From: HGM11501 sp045123995
Lineage (GTDB): Bacteria > Bacillota > Clostridia > CAKSNL01 > HGM11501
Assembly (NCBI GenBank): GCA_045123995.1
Contig: JBGVKY010000025.1
Coordinates: 36,040-100,039, forward strand
Direction: 5' to 3'
DNA: 64,000 bases
Shown here piece by piece: positions 50,649-58,591 of this stretch; positions within the stretch are counted from its first letter, which is position 1; the number at the start of each line of letters is the position of its first letter. Below the pieces are notes generated by a model. That model was not told where the DNA came from and made no database searches. It worked only from the letters and a program-made list of their open reading frames with translations. The position numbers and the translations under genes were made by a program.

Positions 50649-51071
50649 TTATTTAAGAGTAGGAATAATCTTTTCAACATCGCCGTGAGGTCTGGGAATT
50701 ACGTGAGTAGCGATGATTTCGCCAAGCTTAGAAGCGTTGGTCTGACCTGCTTCAACAGCAGACTTAACAGCACCTACATCGCCTCTAACCATAACGCTTA
50801 CAAGACCGGAACCGATCTTTTCTGTTCCAACTAACTGAACGTTAGCAGCCTTGAGCATTGCATCGGCAGCTTCAATTGCAGCTACCAAACCTCTTGTTTC
50901 AATGATTCCTAAAGCTTCGAGTGACATCTTTTTTTCCTCCTTGATAATTTTGGTTTCTTTTACTTCTTTTATTTCTTTAACAACGGGAGCTTCGGCAACT
51001 TCGGCCTTAACTTCCTTTTCAGCAGCCTTGGGAGCCGCCTTTTTTGGGGTTACTTTCTTTTCTTCTGCCAT
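50649..51071 (-). CDS. Hexameric BMC-H shell protein with a Lys/Glu/Ala-rich N-terminal arm and an internal start
   Basis: 140 residues in full. Residues 49-140 are a standard PduA/PduJ-type BMC domain (LGIIETRGLVAAIEAADAML; GSGLVSVMVRGDVGAVKSAV). Residues 1-48 hold about 14 Lys, 11 Glu and 8 Ala, without resemblance to a shell domain. The upstream ATG has only AAAGGCGG; the internal ATG (50927) has AAGGAGG at 8 nt. Both forms may be made, and the short one should dominate. The domain is close to the neighbouring BMC-H, suggesting duplication. Confidence 0.93.
   Translation of the reverse strand: MAEEKKVTPKKAAPKAAEKEVKAEVAEAPVVKEIKEVKETKIIKEEKKMSLEALGIIETRGLVAAIEAADAMLKAANVQLVGTEKIGSGLVSVMVRGDVGAVKSAVEAGQTNASKLGEIIATHVIPRPHGDVEKIIPTLK
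50925..50942 (-). promoter_or_regulatory. Internal ribosome binding site and start in the armed BMC-H gene
   Basis: AAGGAGG (50936-50942, minus strand), 8 nt, then ATG (50925-50927) starting MSLEALGIIETRG, the normal N-terminus of BMC-H proteins. The site is itself read as codons for Lys-Glu-Glu in the long form. Confidence 0.75.
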
Positions 51072-51106
51072 GTTAAATTACCGCCTTTCTTGATAGAGGT
51101 AATAAA

Positions 51107-51382
51107 TTAGAACTTGGGAAGAATCTTTTCAACGTCTTCGTGGGGTCTGGGAATTACGTGTGTTGCAATAAGTTCGCCAAGTCTTGCTGCAGTTGTGCTT
51201 CCAGCTTCAACAGCAGCCTTAACAGCGCCTACATCGCCTCTAACCATAACGCTTACAAGACCGGAACCGATCTTTTCTGTGCCGATTAATACAACCTCGG
51301 CAGCCTTAACCATTGCATCTGCTGCCTCAACAGCTGCGGTTAAACCTCTAGTTTCAATCATACCTAATGCTTCTTTTGCCAT
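51107..51382 (-). CDS. Hexameric BMC-H shell protein (PduA/PduJ-like)
   Basis: 91 residues, the single-domain length. LGMIETRGLTAAVEAADAMV and KIGSGLVSVMVRGDVGAVKA cover the hexamer interface Lys and the GSG pore loop typical of PduA, which admits 1,2-propanediol. AGGAGG stands before the ATG. Likely the main facet protein. Confidence 0.96.
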   Translation of the reverse strand: MAKEALGMIETRGLTAAVEAADAMVKAAEVVLIGTEKIGSGLVSVMVRGDVGAVKAAVEAGSTTAARLGELIATHVIPRPHEDVEKILPKF

Positions 51383-51401
51383 TTTAATATCCTCCTAAAA
51401 A

Positions 51402-52976
51402 TTATTCATTTATTATTGCTATTTTAAGTCCCGACATCGCAAGGTTTGTTCTGTGGGCCTCGTTTATTTCAGAAAGTGGGTATTTATGGGTGATAAGCTT
51501 ATTGATGGGAAGACCGATACCCTTAGCACGCTTTAAGAAATCAAATGTTGTTGCGTAATCACGAAGTGTGTATACCCAGGAACCAACAGTTGTGATTTCT
51601 TTAGCACATATATCGAAGTGGGGGTTGATTGTAGCGTCTCCACCATTGATGAAGAAACCAAGTTCGCAAAGACCGCCGCCGCTTCTTATGAACTTATAGA
51701 TGTTTGCATGAGCGATGGGAGAACCTGTGCACTGGAATGCAAAGTCAGCAAGATATCCGCCGAAAGCATCCTCTACGCCCTTTGTAAGTTCTTCAATTCC
51801 CTTGTGGTTCTTGAAGTTAACAGATGCTGTTGCACCCATTTCCTTAGCAAAGGAAAGTCTCTTATCCTCACCGTCAACTGCAACGATGTTTTCGATACCC
51901 ATTGTACGAAGAATTGCGATACAGATGAGACCGATGGGGCCGCAGCCCTGAACAACTACTCTGGAGTTGAAACGAAGAATTCCTGTTGACTTTGCTCTTT
52001 CAACTGCGTGAATTAAAACTGCGCAGGGCTCGATTAAAATTCTTGATTCCAAATCCAAATCGCTTACGTTGAATACTGATGAGCCGCCTCTTATTACCAT
52101 ATAATCAGCGAACCAACCGTTTAAGTGAATGTCGTCGTCAGGCAAAAGTCCGTAAACGTCTGCACCACCAACATTCTGTTTATTTAAGTCGAACATTGTA
52201 ATGTCGGGATTGTCCTTGAAAATCATGCAGGTTACAACCTTATCACCAACTGCCAAAGGCTTGCCTGCGCTGTCTTTCTTAACGTTTTTACCCATCTTTA
52301 CAATCTCGCCTGTTCCCTCGTGACCTAATACTACGGGAATGAGACCGAAGGGATCTCTTTTGAATTCATGAGCATCTGTTCCGCAGACACCGCAGCCTTC
52401 TACTTTAACAAGGATGTCATCATCGCCAAGCTCGGGGATGGGGAATTCCTTGATTTCGTAGTTCTCAAGCTTTGTGAGCATAGCTGCACGGCTTGTTTTC
52501 GGAATTGAACCTGAGGATGCTTTAGCACTTTTGGGAGCTGCACCTGTGTTCATCTCTGAAAGAACCTGCTGAACAATAGCCTGAATTTTTTCCTGATTGA
52601 TATCCATAGCTATTCTCCTCTCAGTTTTATTGATTTTTTTAGCATCATACGAAATAACTCCGATGGCGGGAAAGGGAAGAACCCTGTCCTTACAAGGATC
52701 ATCCGAAGAAGATTCGTAAATGATGAATTTTGGTGTGTCTATGCAAATTGCGTTGCAGGCAAAAAGCGCAGCTTTAAGACTCTTCGTTGAGGAAGATGTC
52801 TCAAAAATGGTTTTAACCTGACTTGCCGATGCCGGGTAACCTCCTGCTTCAACCAGGTGGTATATAAACTCGCCTTTCTTATCGGAAGGGACTAAAACGC
52901 TTGTGTTTCCCTCTAAAGAACAAGATAAGGTCTTGGCACGCTCTTTGAAGTTATCTTCTATAACATACTCCGCCAT
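51402..52976 (-). CDS. Zinc-type alcohol dehydrogenase of the microcompartment, with an unknown N-terminal domain in frame
   Basis: 524 codons. Residues 124-524 form a medium-chain dehydrogenase: a targeting helix (MDINQEKIQAIVQQVLSEM), a linker, GCGVCGTDAHEFKRDPFG (zinc Cys), LGHEGTGEIVKMG, and VVQGCGPIGLICIAIL (NAD site). It probably reduces propionaldehyde to propanol or lactaldehyde to propanediol. Residues 1-123 match nothing I know and have no separate stop. The internal ATG at 52607 has AGAGGAG 7 nt upstream, so the 401-residue enzyme is probably made alone as well as in fusion. Most related loci use an iron-type enzyme instead. Confidence 0.88.
   Translation of the reverse strand: MAEYVIEDNFKERAKTLSCSLEGNTSVLVPSDKKGEFIYHLVEAGGYPASASQVKTIFETSSSTKSLKAALFACNAICIDTPKFIIYESSSDDPCKDRVLPFPAIGVISYDAKKINKTERRIAMDINQEKIQAIVQQVLSEMNTGAAPKSAKASSGSIPKTSRAAMLTKLENYEIKEFPIPELGDDDILVKVEGCGVCGTDAHEFKRDPFGLIPVVLGHEGTGEIVKMGKNVKKDSAGKPLAVGDKVVTCMIFKDNPDITMFDLNKQNVGGADVYGLLPDDDIHLNGWFADYMVIRGGSSVFNVSDLDLESRILIEPCAVLIHAVERAKSTGILRFNSRVVVQGCGPIGLICIAILRTMGIENIVAVDGEDKRLSFAKEMGATASVNFKNHKGIEELTKGVEDAFGGYLADFAFQCTGSPIAHANIYKFIRSGGGLCELGFFINGGDATINPHFDICAKEITTVGSWVYTLRDYATTFDFLKRAKGIGLPINKLITHKYPLSEINEAHRTNLAMSGLKIAIINE
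52605..52621 (-). promoter_or_regulatory. Internal ribosome binding site and start of the alcohol dehydrogenase
   Basis: AGAGGAG (52615-52621, minus strand), 7 nt, ATG (52605-52607). The encoded start matches an encapsulation peptide, which must be N-terminal to work in the usual way. Confidence 0.75.
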
Positions 52977-52993
52977 GAAACCGATCCCTTCTT

Positions 52994-53515
52994 TCAGTTG
53001 ATTTTGGGAGCTATATTTTCTTTGAAATATTTAGCTCCGAAATCAGAAAGGTAGGTATCAAGCTCCTCGGAACCACCGGAAACCCCAAGTCCGCCAACGA
53101 TTGTATCGCCAACCGTTAAAGGATCACCTCCGCCGAAAATCACAATTCTACCGTTATTGGTAAACTGGATTCCGTAAAGAGGGGAGCCTGGCTGCGCCAT
53201 TCCTTTTAATGTGGAAGTGGGCATCTTAAGTGCTACCGAGGTGAAAGCCTTTTGCAGGGCCACGTCGTAGCTTGCTATAAAAGAATCATCAGTCGCGTGA
53301 ATCAATACGGGATTAGCTCCTGTATTCGTTATAGCGATTACCGCCTTAACGCCGACTCTCTTGGCTTCTTCTTCAATAACATCAGCTAAAACTTTTGCTG
53401 CAGCTAAGGTTATGTTCTCTTTTCTGTAAGTAACAGGCGTGCTGCCCGGTGAGGAAGGGGAATTTATATTTTTCTTAACGGCTTCGACAATTTGCGCCAG
53501 TGTATAATCGTCCAT
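52994..53515 (-). CDS. PduO C-terminal/HbpS/GlcG-like heme-binding family protein with a targeting helix
   Basis: 173 residues. Residues 1-18 (DDYTLAQIVEAVKKNI) look like an encapsulation helix; a Ser/Pro linker (NSPSSPGSTP) follows. The rest is the DUF336 fold: LAAAKVLADVIEEEAKRVGV, ASYDVALQKAFTSVALKM and GIQFTNNGRIVIFGGGDPL. Relatives bind heme or corrinoid. No adenosyltransferase domain is present, which suits a B12-independent compartment. The role here is unproven, possibly in redox. Confidence 0.88.
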   Translation of the reverse strand: MDDYTLAQIVEAVKKNINSPSSPGSTPVTYRKENITLAAAKVLADVIEEEAKRVGVKAVIAITNTGANPVLIHATDDSFIASYDVALQKAFTSVALKMPTSTLKGMAQPGSPLYGIQFTNNGRIVIFGGGDPLTVGDTIVGGLGVSGGSEELDTYLSDFGAKYFKENIAPKIN

Positions 53516-53545
53516 GAAACCATTCCTTCCTATATAATAAGGAAA

Positions 53546-54352
53546 TTATTTTCCGAGGCTTTCCATTACCTTCTTAGTAATCTGAGCAATAAGGTCAGCG
53601 TCAGATGCGGAAGAAGCGCAGGGAGAATCAACGCCCTGGTGGCAGTTGTGGCAGCTTTCAACACCGTTTCTTGCATTTAAGCAAATGTCAGCGGGATGCT
53701 TACCTGTCATACCGAAAGCACGACGTACTTCATAAAGTCTCTTAACCTGGTCTTTGGAAAGCTCCTTAGGACCGCCAAGCATCTTTGACTGATATAAAAG
53801 CTGAGCATAGAACTCAAGGGATTCCATCTTGTGATAAGCTGCAAGGAGGTTATCAGAGAAGGAAAGAGCACCGTGGTTAGCCAAAAGCACAGCGTCAAAG
53901 TGCTGAAGATATTTTTCAACTGCATCGGGAATTTCTTCTGTGGAAGGTGTGCCGTAGTCAGCAATCGGAACGCAACCTAAAGCAATAACAGCTTCGGGCA
54001 TAATGGGAGCTGTAAGAGGAATACCTGCGATTGCAAAGCTTGTTGCATATAAGGGATGTGCATGAACAACAGCCTTTACGTCAGGTCTCTGCTTATAAAC
54101 TCTCATGTGCATCTTGATTTCTGAAGAGGGACGGAAATTTCCTGTTGCGGAAATTACTTTGCCCTCTGCATCAACCTTACAGATATAGTCGGGAGTCATA
54201 AAGCCCTTGGATACACCTGTAGGTGTGCAAAGGAATTCGTTCTCACCGATTTTAACAGAAATGTTACCGTCGTTGGAAGCAACCATTCCTTTGTCATAGA
54301 TTCTCTTACCGATGTCGCAGATTTGTTTTTTGATTTCGTATTCGTTTACCAT
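53546..54352 (-). CDS. Class II aldolase (L-fuculose/L-rhamnulose-1-phosphate type) with a C-terminal encapsulation helix
   Basis: 268 residues. Metal and catalytic residues are visible: RPSSEIKMHM (Glu78), VHAHPLYAT (His97, His99) and LLANHGALSF (His160). Residues 1-220 are the aldolase. A Cys/Ser linker leads to SDADLIAQITKKVMESLGK, an amphipathic targeting helix. The enzyme gives DHAP and L-lactaldehyde. ATG 54352 lies 8 nt after AAGGAG. It has its own promoter within the operon and marks the locus as fucose/rhamnose-linked. Confidence 0.94.
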   Translation of the reverse strand: MVNEYEIKKQICDIGKRIYDKGMVASNDGNISVKIGENEFLCTPTGVSKGFMTPDYICKVDAEGKVISATGNFRPSSEIKMHMRVYKQRPDVKAVVHAHPLYATSFAIAGIPLTAPIMPEAVIALGCVPIADYGTPSTEEIPDAVEKYLQHFDAVLLANHGALSFSDNLLAAYHKMESLEFYAQLLYQSKMLGGPKELSKDQVKRLYEVRRAFGMTGKHPADICLNARNGVESCHNCHQGVDSPCASSASDADLIAQITKKVMESLGK

Positions 54353-54389
54353 AACCATTTCTCCTTCTTAAAGAATATTCGACAACATA

Positions 54390-54418
54390 ATACTATCACA
54401 TAAATGTGGGATTGTCAA
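54390..54418 (-). promoter_or_regulatory. Internal promoter before the aldolase gene, with a palindrome
   Basis: Minus strand: consensus TTGACA (54413-54418), 17-bp spacer, TAGTAT (54390-54395). CACAT-AA-ATGTG (54397-54408) lies in the spacer, a possible operator. Confidence 0.75.
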
Positions 54419-54436
54419 TAGAAAATGTTGTTTTTT

Positions 54437-54910
54437 TTACTTTTTTTCTGTGGATTTGTTGTTTTCTGTGTTCCAGCCTAAATAATCCCTGAGTTCAGCT
54501 ATTCCCTGGCTTGCGTGGGAATTAACAAAAAATATTTTTTTACAACCGGCTAGTCTGAGCCAGTTTTCGGCTCTTTTTACGTTGGCGTTTTCTGTGTCTA
54601 TCTTTGTTACTATCCCGATAACCTCTTTCGGGGTCATACATGTAATACAGGGACTGTATAAAGAATAGGGTTCGGTAGCAGAAAGCAAAAGTCCTATTAT
54701 ATCCGCCTCGTAGGAATAAATAGCAAGAGCGGTTCCTAAGTTTCTGGTCTGTATGTATTCCCCCGGGGTGTCTATCAATAAATCGTCCATTGAAACCGAT
54801 TGTGTTTTGGCATATCCTATTGCCTCGCCCTTGAGAGCCTGGGTGAGGGTGGTCTTTCCAGCCTCACTCCTTCCTATCAAGAGCAACCTTTTGTGCTTTC
54901 TTTTAATCAT
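54437..54910 (-). CDS. EutP/PduV-family small GTPase-like protein
   Basis: 157 residues. P-loop LLIGRSEAGKTTLTQAL, switch DTPGEYIQTRNL, and TKIDTEN (NKxD-like) are all present. PduV associates with the microcompartment exterior in Salmonella and influences its movement; EutP has been reported as an acetate kinase. The start overlaps the PduU-like stop by 4 bp. Confidence 0.92.
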   Translation of the reverse strand: MIKRKHKRLLLIGRSEAGKTTLTQALKGEAIGYAKTQSVSMDDLLIDTPGEYIQTRNLGTALAIYSYEADIIGLLLSATEPYSLYSPCITCMTPKEVIGIVTKIDTENANVKRAENWLRLAGCKKIFFVNSHASQGIAELRDYLGWNTENNKSTEKK

Positions 54911-55269
54911 GTCTTGGTAATCTTACAAACCTCATAGCCTAAGGTTTCCTTTGTATATTCGCAAATAGCCCTTAAAGATTCTTCAACGGACGAAACTGTT
55001 CCAGTTATAATCAAGGTTCCGCTGAAACGGTCAACAAAACCAAGTTCCGCACCTGATGCCTTGATTGCAATATCTCCGCAGATAATTACTGTTTCGGCAG
55101 GGGATACGGTCATTATGCCAATGGCGCTTTGGTTATAATCTATGGAAGTATCAAGCCCCAGTTTCTGATATAAAATTTCGTCGGGATTTGCTATTATGTG
55201 GGCAAGTGTTATCTGTTTTCCGGGAACAAGTTCCTGGACGATTCTTGCTTTGTCGAAAATTGCATCCAT
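54907..55269 (-). CDS. Circularly permuted BMC-H shell protein (PduU/EutS family)
   Basis: 120 residues. The N-terminal RIVQELVPGKQITLAHIIAN is the hallmark of PduU/EutS, which form hexamers with a beta-barrel plug over the pore. IGIMTVSPAETVIICGDIA follows. In Salmonella PduU contacts PduV, and the two genes here overlap by 4 bp, which supports such a pair. Confidence 0.94.
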   Translation of the reverse strand: MDAIFDKARIVQELVPGKQITLAHIIANPDEILYQKLGLDTSIDYNQSAIGIMTVSPAETVIICGDIAIKASGAELGFVDRFSGTLIITGTVSSVEESLRAICEYTKETLGYEVCKITKT

Positions 55270-55284
55270 GTTATCAGTCCTTTC

Positions 55285-56067
55285 TCAGCCGCCGATTTGA
55301 CATCTTAAGCCTTCAATTTCAGCCACCGCTTTCAAAGGAAGTAAATCTTCCTCGGTAAGAGGTGTTATATTTTCCAGTTCATAGGTTCTTCCAAGACCTT
55401 TGTACTTGTCGGCACCAAGACGGTGATAGGGTAAAAGGTGGATTTCCTCTACATTTTTAAGAGTCTTGGCGAATCGGGCAATGTCCCTTATTTCTTCGGG
55501 AGTATTGTTGAATCCGGGAATTACAGGAACTCTCACCGTTAGGTTTACTCTCTCGGCTATTTTTGGAGCATTTTCCAAAATAAGCTCATTGGGCTGAGTT
55601 GTAAAAGCTTTGTGTTTTTCAGAATTCATATGCTTTATATCCATCAGATAGTAGTCGAGATGGGGGAGAAGCTTTGCAATGGTTTCAAACTTGGCAAAGC
55701 CCGTGGATTCCAAAGCTGTGTTTAAACCGTTTTCTTTTGCTGCGGCTAAAAGCGCTGCCGCAAAGTCTGCCTGAAGCAGGCTTTCTCCTCCTGATAAGGT
55801 GAGGCCGCCACCACTCCTTCTGAAGTAGACTCTGTCCTTTAAGACTTCGTCAATAACTTCCCTTACGGTAACGTCACGACCCATAACCTTTGTTTTTCCT
55901 GCTAAGGTCATATTCTGAATTTCGAAAGACTGGCTTTCCGGATTACAGCACCATTTACATCTTAAGGCACAGCCTTTTAAGAAAACAATGGTGCGGACAC
56001 CGGGGCCGTCATGAACGGAGAATTTCTGTATATCAAAAATTCTACCTTTTACGTCATAAATGTTCAT
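55285..56067 (-). CDS. Glycyl-radical enzyme activase (radical SAM)
   Basis: 260 residues. Cys33, Cys37 and Cys40 of GCALRCKWCCNPE bind the radical SAM [4Fe-4S] cluster. FSVHDGPGVRTIVFLKG, LTLSGGESLLQ and LLPYHRLGADKYKGLG complete the fold. It abstracts hydrogen to create the glycyl radical. The extra ferredoxin-like insert with two more clusters, found in many diol-dehydratase activases, is absent, as in pyruvate formate-lyase activase. It overlaps the dehydratase stop by one base. Confidence 0.94.
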   Translation of the reverse strand: MNIYDVKGRIFDIQKFSVHDGPGVRTIVFLKGCALRCKWCCNPESQSFEIQNMTLAGKTKVMGRDVTVREVIDEVLKDRVYFRRSGGGLTLSGGESLLQADFAAALLAAAKENGLNTALESTGFAKFETIAKLLPHLDYYLMDIKHMNSEKHKAFTTQPNELILENAPKIAERVNLTVRVPVIPGFNNTPEEIRDIARFAKTLKNVEEIHLLPYHRLGADKYKGLGRTYELENITPLTEEDLLPLKAVAEIEGLRCQIGG

Positions 56068-58577
56068 TAGAAACCACCTTGTTCTGTACGGGCAATAATA
56101 TCGTCCTGTAAAGATTTTGATAAAGTAGTGAAAAGTGCACTGTAACCTGCAACTCTTACAACCAGATTCTTATAGTTTTCGGGATGAGCCTGAGCGTCAC
56201 GGAGTGTTTCGCGGCTTACCACATTAAACTGCATGTGGCTTCCCTTCTGGTCGAAGTATCCTCTTACAAGGGCTACAAAGCTTTCAAGTCCGCTCTGTCC
56301 CTTTAAGGCAGAGGGATGGAACTTCATGTTAAAGAGTGTTCCGTTGGAAGCAATGAAGTGGTCAAGTCTTGCTACAGAGTTTGCTGAAGCTGTGGGACCC
56401 TTAACATCACGACCTGCGCAGGGAGAAACTCCGTCAGCCACAGGGGTATATGCAAGTCTTCCGTCGGGGGTTGCGCCGGTCTGAGCACCTAAAGGAACGT
56501 TGGCAGATACGGGATAAAGACCTGCCTGGAAAGATCCGCCTCTGGGATTTTTGTGCTTCTCCATGGGCTTGGTGTAGGTATAGGCAACCTCTCTGGCGAT
56601 AAGGTCAACTTCCTTGTTGTCGTTACCGAATTTAGGAAGGCTTTCTATTGCTTCAAGTAAGGAAGCGTATTTTCCGTTTGATGTGCCCTTTGCTTTTTTG
56701 AAAATATCGGCAATCTGCTGATCTGTAACGTTCATGCCTGAAGACATCAACTGACGGACAATTTCTGTGGTAAGGTGTGTAGCTTCCTCGTCGGAAGTGC
56801 CCATGCCGAAGTTGTCGTCCATGGCATCCTTAAAGTCTTTCAAAGTAAATTTCTTTTCTTCGAATACCAGTTTCTTGATGGCGTAACAAGCGTCAGCCAT
56901 ATTTGCTATACCGAAGCCCTGGGGACCTGTGAAGTTGTAAATTGCGCCACCCTCCTGAACTGACTTTCCTCTGCCGATACAGTCTTCAATCATAGAAGAT
57001 AAGAAGGGAAGGGGGCATCTTTTTGCGTGAGCCACATCAATGGCGTTGTCTGCATTTACCATAAGGCGTATAGCGTAGCTCATCTGCTTTTTATATGCGG
57101 TAAAGAATTCTTCATAGGTTTTGAAGGATTCAACCTCGCCGGTCTCTAAACCGACTAAAACTCCGTTGTCTCTGCCGTTACGGAAGGTGAGTTCCATAAC
57201 ACGGCACATATTGAAGAATGCCGCGTCGTGCCAGCCTTCTGTCTTACCTGACTTCTGGGGTTCTACGCAACCTATAATGTTGTAGTCACGGGCATCTTCT
57301 GTTGTAAGACCTCTCGAAATCAAAGAGGGAATTATAACTTCATCATTATAGTAGGCAGGAAGACCATAACCCAGTCTTGTGAGCTTAGCTGCCTCAATTA
57401 AAAATTCATGGGGAGTTCCGTTCCATACTCTTACAGAGAAAGACGGCTGGGGAAGTGCTACGTGCTTTGTGGCATAGATAGTCATATAAGAAAGCTCGTT
57501 TGTTGCATCAAGCCCCTCTTTTGTCTGACCACCGGCAATTAAGTTCTGGAAAAGGCTGTAGCCTGCAAAGCCCTCTGCGCTGGCAGCATCTCTTACTTTG
57601 TTTAAGTCATTTAACTTAACCCAGATACAGTCAATCAGTTCCTGAGCACTTTCCTGGGTGATTATTCCTTTATCAATATCGGCTTTATAGTAAGGATACA
57701 TATACTGGTCAAATCGGCCGGGGGAAATAGAATGTCCTGAAGATTCAATCTGGAGTAACATCTGGACAAACCAGAATGCCTGACAAGCTTCACGGAAGCT
57801 CTTGGCTCCGTATTCAAGGGAAGTTTCGCAGGCAGAAGCTATATCCAAAAGTTCGTTCCTTCTCTGGAGGTTACCCTCTTTATCTGCCATTTCCTTGGCT
57901 AAGGCGGCATATCGCTTTGAATAGCGGATAGCCCCCTCTGCACTTTCAATTACGGATTTTAAGAATGAAGCTCTTGTGATGTAGTCATCTTTTGCTACAC
58001 AGGAATCGCAAAGGGCCTTTTCGGCTTTTTCGATAATTCCTCTGAGTCCGGATTTGAGAATTTCACCGTAGTTTACTGTAACGTGGCCTACACCGTTATA
58101 AAAATAGTTTCCGGGAGTGAAAATGTTATGCTCCATGGCGATATGAGTCTGCATTGCCATTGTAGCGGAAGCCAAGTCGCTGGTAGTTTTGCCCTCCCAG
58201 TAGGAATATGCTTCGCGGAGACGGGATTTTGTTTCTTCGGAAATATAGAAAGGATCTGCCTTTCTGGTTTCTAAAGTTTCAAACTCGTCGATGAGCCATT
58301 TAAAGGAAAATTCAGGGAAGGTCTGACATCCTCTTGAAGCCTTTGTGGAACTTCCTACAATAAGCTCTTCGTCGCGGATTACGATGGGAATATTATCTAA
58401 AATATGGCAAAAAGCCTTGGAACGTCTTTCTATGGCAGGCAAAGCTTCGGTCGTCTTATAGGATTCCGTAAGGAGGCAGGCACGGTCTGCCTCTATTTCG
58501 GGCATTTTAGCGAAGAGATTATCTACAAGACGTCCTATTCTGGGACTTCTTTCTGTTTCTTTTACATAAGTAGACAT
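56067..58577 (-). CDS. Glycyl-radical 1,2-propanediol (diol) dehydratase
   Basis: 836 residues. The thiyl-radical Cys437 lies in NIIGCVEPQKSGKTEGWHD, with base Glu439 and Asp451; the radical Gly811 is in RVAGYSAL at the C-terminus. His165 (NGVGHVTVNY), His282-Ser283 (SSGHSISPGRFDQY) and Tyr340 match the substrate residues of the B12-independent glycerol dehydratase, so it is a diol dehydratase and not pyruvate formate-lyase or choline lyase. It turns propanediol into propionaldehyde. No N-terminal targeting helix is evident. Confidence 0.95.
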   Translation of the reverse strand: MSTYVKETERSPRIGRLVDNLFAKMPEIEADRACLLTESYKTTEALPAIERRSKAFCHILDNIPIVIRDEELIVGSSTKASRGCQTFPEFSFKWLIDEFETLETRKADPFYISEETKSRLREAYSYWEGKTTSDLASATMAMQTHIAMEHNIFTPGNYFYNGVGHVTVNYGEILKSGLRGIIEKAEKALCDSCVAKDDYITRASFLKSVIESAEGAIRYSKRYAALAKEMADKEGNLQRRNELLDIASACETSLEYGAKSFREACQAFWFVQMLLQIESSGHSISPGRFDQYMYPYYKADIDKGIITQESAQELIDCIWVKLNDLNKVRDAASAEGFAGYSLFQNLIAGGQTKEGLDATNELSYMTIYATKHVALPQPSFSVRVWNGTPHEFLIEAAKLTRLGYGLPAYYNDEVIIPSLISRGLTTEDARDYNIIGCVEPQKSGKTEGWHDAAFFNMCRVMELTFRNGRDNGVLVGLETGEVESFKTYEEFFTAYKKQMSYAIRLMVNADNAIDVAHAKRCPLPFLSSMIEDCIGRGKSVQEGGAIYNFTGPQGFGIANMADACYAIKKLVFEEKKFTLKDFKDAMDDNFGMGTSDEEATHLTTEIVRQLMSSGMNVTDQQIADIFKKAKGTSNGKYASLLEAIESLPKFGNDNKEVDLIAREVAYTYTKPMEKHKNPRGGSFQAGLYPVSANVPLGAQTGATPDGRLAYTPVADGVSPCAGRDVKGPTASANSVARLDHFIASNGTLFNMKFHPSALKGQSGLESFVALVRGYFDQKGSHMQFNVVSRETLRDAQAHPENYKNLVVRVAGYSALFTTLSKSLQDDIIARTEQGGF

Positions 58578-58591
58578 GTGTAAGCTCCTTT

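Noticed and set aside
56067..58577. Pyruvate formate-lyase or choline trimethylamine-lyase
   Set aside because: There is a single thiyl Cys in GCVEP rather than the PFL Cys-Cys pair, and the substrate residues match diol dehydratases; the aldolase context also argues against choline.
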